A program made the translations under genes and the position numbers. The notes beneath the pieces are model-generated. The model was not told where the DNA came from, searched no databases, and saw only the letters and a program-made list of their open reading frames with translations. Of a stretch of 12,120 nucleotides of DNA, positions 4,987-12,120 are shown piece after piece. The first letter of the stretch is position 1; every line of letters starts with the position of its first letter. This DNA is from DASUKM01 sp036278735. Its GTDB lineage: Bacteria; Acidobacteriota; Vicinamibacteria; Vicinamibacterales; 2-12-FULL-66-21. The DNA is taken from NCBI GenBank assembly GCA_036278735.1, contig DASUKM010000008.1, positions 1-12,120 on the forward strand, in the 5' to 3' direction.

Positions 4987-6371
4987 CCCTCTTCGAAGTG
5001 TTCGAGGCGATCCTTGAGGAACGACAGGAACCGTCCTGCATCGGCGCCGTCGATCAGCCGATGGTCGTAGCCCAGCGAGAGATGACACGTCGGCCGGATT
5101 GCAATCGCATCGTCGATGACGACCGCGCGCTTCTCGATGCCGCCGACCCCGAGAATCGCGACCTGCGGCTGGTTGATGAGCGGCAGCCCGTACACCGCGC
5201 CGAACACGCCCGGGTTGGTGATCGTGAAGGTGCCCCCCTGCACCTCCTCGGGATTCAGCTTCTTCGAGCGCGCGCGGGTGGCGAGATCGTCGATCGCACG
5301 GCTGAGGCCGAGCAGGTTCTTCTCGTCGGCATTTCGAATCACGGGCACGATCAGTCCCTGCTCGAGCGCGACGGCAATCCCGAGATTCACGTCCTTCTTG
5401 TAGACGATGTTCTCGCCGTCGATCGAGGCATTGACGACAGGAAAGGCGCGCAGCGCATCGACCGTCGCCTTGGCGATGAGCGCCGTGAAGGTGAGCTTGC
5501 TGCCGGCGCGCTCGTAGTCAGCCTTCTTCTTCTCGCGCAGCGCCGCCAGCCGTCCGAAGTTCACCTCGTACACCGAGTACACGTGCGGCGACGTGTGGGC
5601 GCTCAGGACCATGTGCTCCGCAATCTTGCGGCGCATGATCGACATCGGGACGATCTCGACGCGCTCGCCGGGCCGGAACGCCGGGCCTGGCTGCGGCGCG
5701 GGTCGCGGCGCCGCGGGCGCTGGCCCCCTCGCGGCCTGACCCGAGTCCAGGTAGCCGAGAATGTCGTGCTTCGTCACGCGGCCGTTGATGCCGGTCCCGT
5801 GCAACTGCTGGATGTCGACGTCGTGCTCCTTGGCAATCCGGCGCACGAGCGGCGACGACTTCTGTCGACGTAGCTCCTCTTTAGTCGGGGCTCCGCCCCG
5901 AACCCCGGCTCGGTCGCTCGCGGGGGCCCCTGCGCCCCGCTCCGCTCCCTCGCGGGCCGCGCCGTGCGCGGCCTCTGCCATCGGGGCTCCGCCCCGAACC
6001 CCGGGCGTCGGTGTGGTGGTGCTTCGGGCTTCGGCGGAGACGGCGGGAGCCGCCTCCGGCTGACCGACGGCTCCCTCCGGCATCTCCGACGGTGCGTGTG
6101 TGGCCGGCGTGGGGGCTGCGGCCGCGGGTTTCGCGCCGGCCTCGCCGATCACCGCGACGACGGAGTTGACCGGAACGGTTTCCCCTTCCTTGACCTTGAT
6201 GTCGGTGAGGACACCGGCCGCTGGCGACGGGATCTCCGCATCGACCTTGTCGGTGGAGATTTCAAACAGCGGCTCGTCGCGATCGACGGCGTCGCCGACC
6301 TTCTTGATCCACCGGACGATGGTGCCTTCGGCGATCGATTCCCCCATCTGGGGCATCACGACGTTGGGCAT
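4977..6371 (-). CDS. 2-oxoacid dehydrogenase complex, dihydrolipoyl acyltransferase (E2)
   Basis: This 464-residue E2 core subunit transfers the acyl group from E1-generated lipoyl thioester to CoA. Domain order: one lipoyl domain (1-77) with lipoylation Lys42 in STDKVDAEIP; a long flexible Ala/Pro/Gly linker (about 78-168); a peripheral-subunit-binding domain (172-208, SPLVRRIAKEHDVDIQQLHGTG...); a second Ala/Pro linker (210-232); and the acyltransferase domain (235-464) with active-site DHRLIDG (436-442). The linker includes a peptide duplicated 32 residues apart (GVRGGAP at 124-130 and 156-162), encoded by an embedded palindromic DNA repeat. The partner genes encode a heterotetrameric E1, so the complex is branched-chain, pyruvate or acetoin type; exact substrate is not certain. 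The ATG at 6371 has no good Shine-Dalgarno; an octamer array begins 3 nt upstream. The 3' end overlaps lipB by 10 nt. Confidence 0.96.
   Translation of the reverse strand: MPNVVMPQMGESIAEGTIVRWIKKVGDAVDRDEPLFEISTDKVDAEIPSPAAGVLTDIKVKEGETVPVNSVVAVIGEAGAKPAAAAPTPATHAPSEMPEGAVGQPEAAPAVSAEARSTTTPTPGVRGGAPMAEAAHGAAREGAERGAGAPASDRAGVRGGAPTKEELRRQKSSPLVRRIAKEHDVDIQQLHGTGINGRVTKHDILGYLDSGQAARGPAPAAPRPAPQPGPAFRPGERVEIVPMSIMRRKIAEHMVLSAHTSPHVYSVYEVNFGRLAALREKKKADYERAGSKLTFTALIAKATVDALRAFPVVNASIDGENIVYKKDVNLGIAVALEQGLIVPVIRNADEKNLLGLSRAIDDLATRARSKKLNPEEVQGGTFTITNPGVFGAVYGLPLINQPQVAILGVGGIEKRAVVIDDAIAIRPTCHLSLGYDHRLIDGADAGRFLSFLKDRLEHFEEGWL
5885..6004. repeat. GC-rich palindromic (REP-like) element inserted in frame in the E2 linker
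   Basis: An identical 24-bp sequence (starting TCGGGGCTCCGCCCCGA) occurs at 5885-5908 and 5981-6004, exactly 96 bp apart. Each copy has the self-complementary core TCGGGGC/GCCCCGA. Between them lies more palindromic GC-rich sequence of the REP kind (CTCGGTCGCTCGCGGGGGC, CTCCGCTCCCTCGCG). Everything is in frame with E2 and encodes residues about 124-162 of the interdomain linker. It looks like an intergenic-type repeat that landed in, and is tolerated by, a disordered linker. Whether other copies exist in the genome cannot be seen here. Confidence 0.7.
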
Positions 6372-6374
6372 GAG

Positions 6375-6470
6375 GGGTTCTCGGGTTCTCGGGTTCTCGG
6401 GTTCTCGGGTTCTCGGGTTCTCGGGTTCTCAGGTTCTCAGGTTCTCAGGTTCACAGGTTCACAGGTTCAC
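6375..6470 (-). repeat. Octamer tandem array upstream of the E2 start codon (12 copies)
   Basis: Twelve exact 8-bp units fill 96 bp. On the plus strand they read seven GGGTTCTC (6375-6430), two AGGTTCTC (6431-6446) and three AGGTTCAC (6447-6470). In the mRNA (minus strand) this is GTGAACCT, then GAGAACCT, then GAGAACCC, ending 3 nt before the E2 ATG. It occupies the position where the ribosome-binding site should be. The purine block GAGAA in the nine proximal units is the only Shine-Dalgarno-like signal. The graded change from one end to the other suggests expansion from one end. Confidence 0.95.
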
Positions 6471-6478
6471 AGCCGTTC

Positions 6479-6508
6479 ATTGTACCAGCAGGGGCTGTCC
6501 CCGCGGGG
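6479..6508 (-). promoter_or_regulatory. Candidate internal promoter -10 (TACAAT) and GC-rich hairpin in the E1 beta-E2 spacer
   Basis: In the 145-bp spacer downstream of E1 beta the minus strand holds CCCCGCGGGG (6508-6499), a perfect palindrome. Next to it GGGGACAGCCCC (6502-6491) forms a 4-bp stem. These are followed by TACAAT at 6484-6479, a 5/6 match to the -10 consensus. The hairpin could attenuate read-through and the TACAAT could start an extra E2-lipB transcript. No convincing -35 is visible. Tentative. Confidence 0.35.
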
Positions 6509-6516
6509 CGGGCGCC

Positions 6517-7491
6517 TCAGTAGGCGACCAGCTTCTTCGCCGCCCCCACTACCTTGTCGACGTTCGGCAGGAAGGCGGCTTCGAGCGAGGGGGCGTAGGG
6601 CACGGGGGCATCGGCCGAGGCGACGCGGACGAGGGGGGCGTCGAGGTACTCGAACGCCTCCTCGGCGATGATGGCGGCCAGTTCGCCGCCGATGCCGCCG
6701 GTGCGCGTGGCCTCGTGCAGCAGGATCACGCGGCTCGTTTTTGCGGCGGACGCGAGGATGGCCTCCTTGTCGAGTGGCGCCAGGCTCCGGAGGTCGAGGA
6801 CTTCGGTCTGGACGCCGTCCTGTTCGAGCTGCTTCGCGGCTTCGAGCGCGGTGTGCGTCATCGCGCCGAACGTGATGATCGACAGGTCGCTCCCTTCGCG
6901 CCGCACGGCTGCCTTGCCGATCGGGACGATGTAGTCCTCGTCGGGGACCTCGTCCTTGATCCGGCGGTACAGGAACTTGTGTTCGAAGTACAGGACAGGG
7001 TCGTCGTCTCGAATCGCCGCCTTCAGGAGCCCCTTCGCGTCGTAGGCGTTCGAGGGCTCGACCATCTTGAGTCCGGGCGTGTTCAGGAAGAACGATTCGG
7101 GATTCACCGAGTGGAACGGCCCGCCGCTCACGCCGCCGCCGCACGGGCCGCGCACCACGAGCGGCACGGCCGCGCCGTTGCGGTACCGGCTCGTCGCCGC
7201 GTAGTTGGTCAGCATGTCGAACGCCGACGCGATGAAGTCGATGAACTGCACTTCGCACACCGGCCGCATCCCCATGTAGGAGGCGCCGATCGCGGAGCCG
7301 ACGATCGCCGCTTCGGAAATGGGGCTGTCGATCACGCGCTGCGCGCCGAACCGCTCGAGCAGCCCTTCGGTGACCTTGAAGGCGCCGCCGTAGGCGCCAA
7401 TGTCTTCCCCCATGACGAACACCCGCTCGTCGGCCGCCATCTCGTCGAACAGCGCCTGGCGGATGGCTTCGAGGTAGGTGATGACAGGCAT
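6517..7491 (-). CDS. 2-oxoacid dehydrogenase E1 component, beta subunit
   Basis: This 324-residue beta subunit of a heterotetrameric thiamine-diphosphate E1 pairs with the alpha subunit encoded immediately upstream. It decarboxylates the 2-oxoacid and reductively acylates the lipoyl group of E2. Length is normal (about 325). Signatures: MGEDIG (27-32); the ThDP-activating Glu60 in SPISEAAIVG; the VQFIDFI strand; and the active-site His127 in GGPFHSVNPESFF. In the usual family version the residue after HS is Gln (HSQ), here Val. The transketolase C-terminal domain begins near 198 (REGSDLSIITFG). Overall sequence is closest in style to the branched-chain (2-oxoisovalerate) and acetoin/pyruvate beta subunits; I cannot decide among them. 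ATG 7491 lies 4 nt after the E1 alpha stop (TGACAAGATG), indicating translational coupling. Confidence 0.95.
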   Translation of the reverse strand: MPVITYLEAIRQALFDEMAADERVFVMGEDIGAYGGAFKVTEGLLERFGAQRVIDSPISEAAIVGSAIGASYMGMRPVCEVQFIDFIASAFDMLTNYAATSRYRNGAAVPLVVRGPCGGGVSGGPFHSVNPESFFLNTPGLKMVEPSNAYDAKGLLKAAIRDDDPVLYFEHKFLYRRIKDEVPDEDYIVPIGKAAVRREGSDLSIITFGAMTHTALEAAKQLEQDGVQTEVLDLRSLAPLDKEAILASAAKTSRVILLHEATRTGGIGGELAAIIAEEAFEYLDAPLVRVASADAPVPYAPSLEAAFLPNVDKVVGAAKKLVAY

Positions 7492-7495
7492 CTTG

Positions 7496-8581
7496 TCAGG
7501 CTTTGGGCTGTGGGCTGTGGGCCGTGGGTCTTGGGACGAACTCCACGCGCGGCCTCATGAATTCGTCGCCCGCATAGACGCCCCGCGTCACATCCGCCGG
7601 ATCGGGTGCCGGTTCGGCGGCGGCGAGGTCGGCTTCCTCGGCGGCGTAGCTCTTCGCCAGGCGATCGATCTCGTCCAGATCCTTTTCCGACGCGGCGCCT
7701 CGGTCCATCAGCGTCCGGCGGAAGCGTACGATGGGATCCCTGGCCGTCCATTCTTCGACCATGGCTTTGGGGACGTAGCGCATGTCGTCGTGCTGCGCGT
7801 GCCCCTGCATGCGCATCGTATCGACCCCGAGGAGCGCCGCCCCGCCGCCCGCGCGCGCGCGGTCGACCATCCGCTTCGCGACGTCGTAGACGGCCAGCAT
7901 GTCGTTGCCGTCGACCATCTCGTGCGGGATGCCGTACGCCGCCGCGCGCTCGTCGATGTGCGCGATCGCCATCTGCTTCGCGATCGGCGTGGAATAGGCG
8001 TACTTGTTGTCCTCGGCGACGACCACGAGCGGGACCTTCTGGACGGCGGCGAAGTTCAGCCCTTCGTGGAACGCGCCGGTGCTCGTCGCGCCGTCGCCAA
8101 TCCACGCCATCGCGACGAGCGACCGCCCGCGCATCCGCGCCCCCATGGCAATCCCGGCGGCCACCGGAATCGAATCCCCCAGCATGCTGATCGGCCCGAC
8201 GATGACCGGTTCCTGCGCATCGGGGCCGCCGCCGATCCAGGCCGGCATGTGCACGAGATGGACGTTGAGGTCGCGTCCGCGCGAGTTGCCGGTGCCCTTC
8301 GCCATGTACTGCCGGAAAATCTCGAGCGGCCGCACGCCCATCGTCATCAGCGCGCCCATGTTGCGGATGAGCGGCAGAACGGCATCCGTGCGGTCCAGCG
8401 CGTACGCCGTCGCGACCGACTCCCCTTCCTGCCCAAGGCTGCGGTACAACCCGCCGACGACCTTGCTCTGGCGGAAGAGGATGACGAGACGCTCTTCGAC
8501 ATGCCGCGCCAGCACGGCGAAGTAGAACATCTCCTTGAGCTGATCGACGCTCAGCGCGTCTGACGGGCTATCGCGCATCAT
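7496..8581 (-). CDS. 2-oxoacid dehydrogenase E1 component, alpha subunit
   Basis: This 361-residue alpha subunit carries the ThDP/Mg site. The ThDP motif runs from GDG (162-164) to Asn192 (GDGATSTGAFHEGLNF...AEDN), the standard spacing. The RNMGALMTMG (73-82) and GDSIPVAAGIAMG (135-147) stretches are typical. The loop GHAQHDDMRYVP (260-271) is the phosphorylation-loop equivalent, with conserved HxxHDD; it orders the active site. The ATG at 8581 (first of two) has GGAG seven nt upstream. The C-terminus is odd: the last dozen residues (from about 350, RPTAHSPQPKA) are encoded by five CCCANNN heptamers, and the stop follows in the next unit. The tail beyond about residue 349 is therefore repeat-derived and probably dispensable. 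Together with E1 beta, E2 and lpdA the operon is a complete complex, branched-chain-like by sequence style. Confidence 0.95.
   Translation of the reverse strand: MMRDSPSDALSVDQLKEMFYFAVLARHVEERLVILFRQSKVVGGLYRSLGQEGESVATAYALDRTDAVLPLIRNMGALMTMGVRPLEIFRQYMAKGTGNSRGRDLNVHLVHMPAWIGGGPDAQEPVIVGPISMLGDSIPVAAGIAMGARMRGRSLVAMAWIGDGATSTGAFHEGLNFAAVQKVPLVVVAEDNKYAYSTPIAKQMAIAHIDERAAAYGIPHEMVDGNDMLAVYDVAKRMVDRARAGGGAALLGVDTMRMQGHAQHDDMRYVPKAMVEEWTARDPIVRFRRTLMDRGAASEKDLDEIDRLAKSYAAEEADLAAAEPAPDPADVTRGVYAGDEFMRPRVEFVPRPTAHSPQPKA
7501..7535 (-). repeat. CCCANNN heptamer array at the E1 alpha 3' end (5 copies)
   Basis: On the minus strand the units are CCCAAGA, CCCACGG, CCCACAG, CCCACAG, CCCAAAG (7535 to 7501). 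They are followed by CCTGACA, which holds the TGA stop. The array lies inside the coding sequence in sense orientation and ends next to the E1 beta start. Same unit length as the arrays at 666-875, different sequence. Confidence 0.85.
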
Positions 8582-8598
8582 TCAAGAGCTCCACGTTT

Positions 8599-8626
8599 CC
8601 AGCTCCCAGCTTCCAGCTTCCAGCTC
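8599..8626. repeat. CCAGCTY heptamer array between lpdA and E1 alpha (4 copies)
   Basis: Four units, CCAGCTC, CCAGCTT, CCAGCTT, CCAGCTC, lie in the 97-bp spacer between the lpdA stop and the E1 alpha start, about 18 bp before the E1 alpha ATG. A run of four A follows on the plus strand. Nothing else gene-like is present in the spacer. Confidence 0.85.
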
Positions 8627-8658
8627 AAAAGGATGCCGTGGCTTCCTTACACAGCTGG

Positions 8659-8680
8659 CAGCCGGCGGCTGTCGGCTGTC
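8659..8680. repeat. Short palindrome plus GGCTGTC duplicate overlapping the lpdA stop
   Basis: CAGCCGGCGGCTG (8659-8671) is a near-perfect palindrome. GGCTGTC occurs twice in tandem (8667-8673, 8674-8680), the second copy overlapping the lpdA TGA stop (8679-8681). On the minus strand this reads GACAGCC twice, a further heptamer at a gene end. It could form a small 3' hairpin. Confidence 0.55.
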
Positions 8681-10097
8681 ACGCATGAATCGCCGCGCCA
8701 TGCGCGGCGTGCGCCGCCTCGGCCACCGCCTCCGACATCGTCGGATGCGGGTGAATCGTGCGGATCAATTCCTCGACCGTGCATTCGAGCTTCAGCGCGA
8801 CCGTCGCCTCGGCGATCAGCTCCGTCGAGCGCGGACCGATCATATGGACGCCGAGGATCTCGTCGTACTTCTTTTCGGCGACGATCTTGACGAACCCTTC
8901 GGTTTCGCCGGCGATCCGCGCGCGCCCGAGTATCCCGAACTTGAACGTGCCGATCCGGACGTCGTAGCCCTGCGCTTTCGCCTCCGCCTCGGTCAGCCCG
9001 ACGCTGCCAATCTCGGGGTCGCAGAACGTGCAGGCGGGCACCTGGTCGTAGTCGATGGGCCGGAACTCGCGGCCGGCCACCCGCTCGGCGACCGCGATCC
9101 CTTCCGCCGACGAGAGGTGCGCAAGCTGCGGATGCCCGGGCCGATCGAAGGTGATGACGTCGCCGACGGCGGAGATGCCGGGGACGCTCGTCCGGTACTG
9201 CGTATCGACGTGGATGTAGCCGCGGTCCAGTTTCAGGCCCGCCTCCTCCGCGCCCGCGCCGGTCGTCACGGGACCCCGCCCGGTGGCGACGAGCAGCAGA
9301 TCCGCCTTCATCTTGACGGTCTTGCCGTCGGGCGTCTGCGCCTCGAGCTCGACGCCCCCCGCGCCGGCCTTGGCGCGGGTCACCTTCGTGCCGGTGAGCA
9401 CCTTGATGCCCTGCTTCTTGAACGACTTCTCGAGCTCGGCCGAGACCGCTTCGTCTTCGGCCGGCACGATTCGGGGCAGCAGCTCGACGATCGTGACGTC
9501 GGCGCCGAAGCGGTGAAAGATCGATCCGAACTCGACCCCCACGGCGCCGCTGCCGAGGATGACGATCGACTTCGGCACCTGCTTCAATCCGATCGCTTCG
9601 TCGCTCGTGATGATCCGCTGGTGATCGATCTCGATGCCCGGAATGCTCCGCGGCTGCGACCCGGTGGCGACGAGGATCTCCCTGGCGGCCGTCAGGGTGC
9701 GCGGCTGGTCGCCCGACACCTCGACCGTGCCCTTGCCCGCGAGGCGTCCGGTGCCCTTGATCCAGTCGATCTTGTTCTTGCGGAAGAGCAGCTCGATGCC
9801 GCTGGTGAGCCCCTTGACGATTTTGTCCTTGCGCGCCTGCACCTGGTTCATGTCGAGGCCGATCGACGCTTCGCCGATCGTGAGCCCCCATTCCTTCCAG
9901 TCCTGCGCGATCTTGAGCGAATGCGCGTGCTCGAGGAGCGCCTTCGTGGGGATGCAGCCCCAGTTCAGGCAGGTGCCCCCCAGCACCGGCGCGCGCTCGA
10001 CGCACGCGGTCTTCAGCCCGAGCTGCGCCGCCCGAATGGCGGCGACGTAGCCGCCCGTCCCGGAGCCGATCACGATCAGATCGTATTGATTGGGCAT
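8679..10097 (-). CDS. lpdA: Dihydrolipoyl dehydrogenase (E3)
   Basis: This is a 472-residue flavoprotein disulfide reductase that reoxidises the dihydrolipoyl arm of E2 with NAD+. Full-length (family about 470). FAD motif GSGTGG (11-16); redox cysteines Cys43 and Cys48 in GGTCLNWGCIPTK; NAD motif LGSGAVGVEFGS (181-192); second FAD contact SAVGDV (309-314); catalytic His451/Glu456 in HPHPTMSE at the dimer interface. The frame is open 149 codons further upstream, but the ATG at 10097 is clear: FAD motif at residue 11, and GAGG four nt before the ATG. The NAD-domain stretch GRGPVTTGAGAEEAG is slightly unusual where GRRPNT is common, but all catalytic parts are present. Its position first among the enzyme genes of the operon, before E1 alpha, indicates the complex has a dedicated E3. 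Confidence 0.97.
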   Translation of the reverse strand: MPNQYDLIVIGSGTGGYVAAIRAAQLGLKTACVERAPVLGGTCLNWGCIPTKALLEHAHSLKIAQDWKEWGLTIGEASIGLDMNQVQARKDKIVKGLTSGIELLFRKNKIDWIKGTGRLAGKGTVEVSGDQPRTLTAAREILVATGSQPRSIPGIEIDHQRIITSDEAIGLKQVPKSIVILGSGAVGVEFGSIFHRFGADVTIVELLPRIVPAEDEAVSAELEKSFKKQGIKVLTGTKVTRAKAGAGGVELEAQTPDGKTVKMKADLLLVATGRGPVTTGAGAEEAGLKLDRGYIHVDTQYRTSVPGISAVGDVITFDRPGHPQLAHLSSAEGIAVAERVAGREFRPIDYDQVPACTFCDPEIGSVGLTEAEAKAQGYDVRIGTFKFGILGRARIAGETEGFVKIVAEKKYDEILGVHMIGPRSTELIAEATVALKLECTVEELIRTIHPHPTMSEAVAEAAHAAHGAAIHA

Positions 10098-10123
10098 GGA
10101 ACCTCGAGAACCCTCTCTCCGCG

Positions 10124-10393
10124 TCAACTGTTCTTCCGCATCGACGACAGCGGCACGAACGCCACTGTCGGCGACGGAGGCGTGGCGGGTGCCGCGGGTG
10201 CTTCGACCTCGCCGGGCGCCAGCCGGCCGACCTGGGAACGCAACCGCGTCACGTCGTACCGCAGCTCCCAGTACGACTGATTCAGCGCCTCGAGCTTGCG
10301 CGACAACCGGCGCGCGTAGCTCCACGCGGCCCAGGCGAACCCGAGCGCGACGATTGTGACGGCCCACAGGAGCACAGCCCCGTAACTTACCAC
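10124..10393 (-). CDS. Small single-pass membrane protein with coiled-coil region, unknown function
   Basis: This is an 89-residue hypothetical protein. One N-terminal hydrophobic helix (about 5-26, GAVLLWAVTIVALGFAWAAW) is followed by a basic/heptad-like stretch (about 27-58: ARRLSRKLEALNQSYWELRYDVTRLRSQVGRL) that could form a coiled coil. The tail is Ala/Pro-rich (60-80). It would be a membrane-anchored cytoplasmic coiled coil. I do not recognise a family. The assigned start is GTG at 10393; an in-frame GTG at 10375 is possible but would shorten the membrane helix. No strong ribosome-binding site is seen at either. It ends 26 nt before the lpdA ATG, so it is likely the first gene of the dehydrogenase operon. 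It is divergent from the NtrC-type regulator gene. Confidence 0.7.
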   Translation of the reverse strand: MVSYGAVLLWAVTIVALGFAWAAWSYARRLSRKLEALNQSYWELRYDVTRLRSQVGRLAPGEVEAPAAPATPPSPTVAFVPLSSMRKNS

Positions 10394-10394
10394 A

Positions 10395-10476
10395 GCGCTC
10401 GGTGCCGCTCGCCGACGGCTCGCCGAAGCGCCGAGCGCGCGAAGACAGCCGTGCCGTTGCGCTACAATGCGCTCGG
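10395..10476. promoter_or_regulatory. Divergent regulatory region with three alternating GCGCTCGG sites and a TACAAT box
   Basis: The 92-bp gap between the small membrane gene (-) and the response regulator (+) contains GCGCTCGG at 10395-10402, its reverse complement CCGAGCGC at 10431-10438, and GCGCTCGG again at 10469-10476. Centres are 36 and 38 bp apart. The last copy directly follows TACAAT (10463-10468), a good -10 box for the regulator. That would give a short untranslated leader of about 11 nt, with no Shine-Dalgarno before the ATG at 10486. No -35 is convincing. Operator function is inference. Confidence 0.45.
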
Positions 10477-10485
10477 ATTCCCACC

Positions 10486-11874
<1,389 letters not shown>

Positions 11875-12120
11875 GGCCACGGATCACACGGAAGTCACGG
11901 ACAACGGCCACGGATCACACGGAAGCCACGGACTACACGGAAGCCACGGACAACGGCCACGGATCACACGGAGGCCACGGACTCCACGGAAGCCACGGAC
12001 AGCGGCCACGGATCACACGGAGGCCACGGACTCCACGGAAGCCACGGACAAGGGCCACGGATCACACGGAAGTCACGGACAACGGCCACGGATCACACGG
12101 AAGCCACGGACCACACGGAA
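11875..12120. repeat. Nested CACGGA tandem array (9-bp core in 31/49-bp higher-order units), continuing past window
   Basis: The whole 246 bp after the regulator stop is repeat with no gene. The basic unit is the 9-mer CACGGANNN. Two or four 9-mers plus a 13-mer (CACGGACAACGGC or a close variant) make higher-order units of 31 or 49 bp, each starting GGCCACGGATCACACGGA. Unit boundaries are 11875, 11906, 11955, 12004, 12053 and 12084, with lengths 31, 49, 49, 49, 31, and the sixth cut by the window end. The array starts on the base after the TGA. Units 3 and 4 are nearly identical, which suggests recent duplication. Confidence 0.95.

Noticed and set aside
8685..10280. 531-codon plus-strand frame opposite lpdA
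   Set aside because: It mirrors the lpdA coding strand codon by codon, is rich in Arg/Asp/Leu, and has no domain. lpdA has all catalytic residues.
11875..12120. Possible CRISPR array because of regular 31/49-bp periodicity
   Set aside because: There are no unique spacers; everything inside the units is the same CACGGA word. No cas gene is nearby.

Overview
This window is GC-rich, with dense, short-spaced genes, bacterial Ser/Thr-kinase, ECF-sigma and NtrC-type regulators, and short tandem repeats at many gene ends. That combination resembles soil Acidobacteriota, most likely Vicinamibacteria. The assignment is inference from gene content and repeat style; no marker gene is present.

Left part (1-4177). 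The window opens inside a PLP-dependent threonine/serine dehydratase-like gene (+). It converges on a small tail-anchored Ser/Thr kinase-like gene (-). Between them lie two arrays of CCAGNNN heptamers in opposite orientation, each starting at the stop codon of its gene. Upstream of the kinase on the same strand is an SDR oxidoreductase. It diverges, across a 28-bp gap centred near a perfect 10-bp palindrome, from a lactate/malate dehydrogenase-fold protein that has lost the family's catalytic residues. That gene converges on an ECF sigma factor through a strong hairpin.

Middle part (4309-10393, all -). This is a compact 2-oxoacid dehydrogenase operon. In transcription order it reads: a small membrane/coiled-coil protein, lpdA (E3), E1 alpha, E1 beta, lipoyl E2, and lipB overlapping E2 by 10 nt. 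Together they encode a whole branched-chain-type (or pyruvate/acetoin-type) dehydrogenase complex plus the octanoyltransferase that begins lipoylation of its E2 subunit. The E2 linker carries an in-frame GC-rich palindromic repeat element. The E1 beta-E2 spacer is a 12-copy octamer array ending 3 nt before the E2 ATG.

Right part (10486-12120, +). A REC-AAA-Fis NtrC-family response regulator is divergent from the operon across a gap with three alternating copies of an 8-mer. Straight after its stop codon begins a nested CACGGA array (31/49-bp higher-order units) that runs off the window.

The recurring theme is that many gene junctions carry their own short tandem repeat (7, 8 or 9 bp), often in sense orientation at the 3' end and sometimes supplying the last codons and the stop. 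I see no mobile element, CRISPR array, tRNA or rRNA. The most unusual protein is the catalytically stripped malate dehydrogenase homologue. The most unusual DNA is the family of junction repeats.
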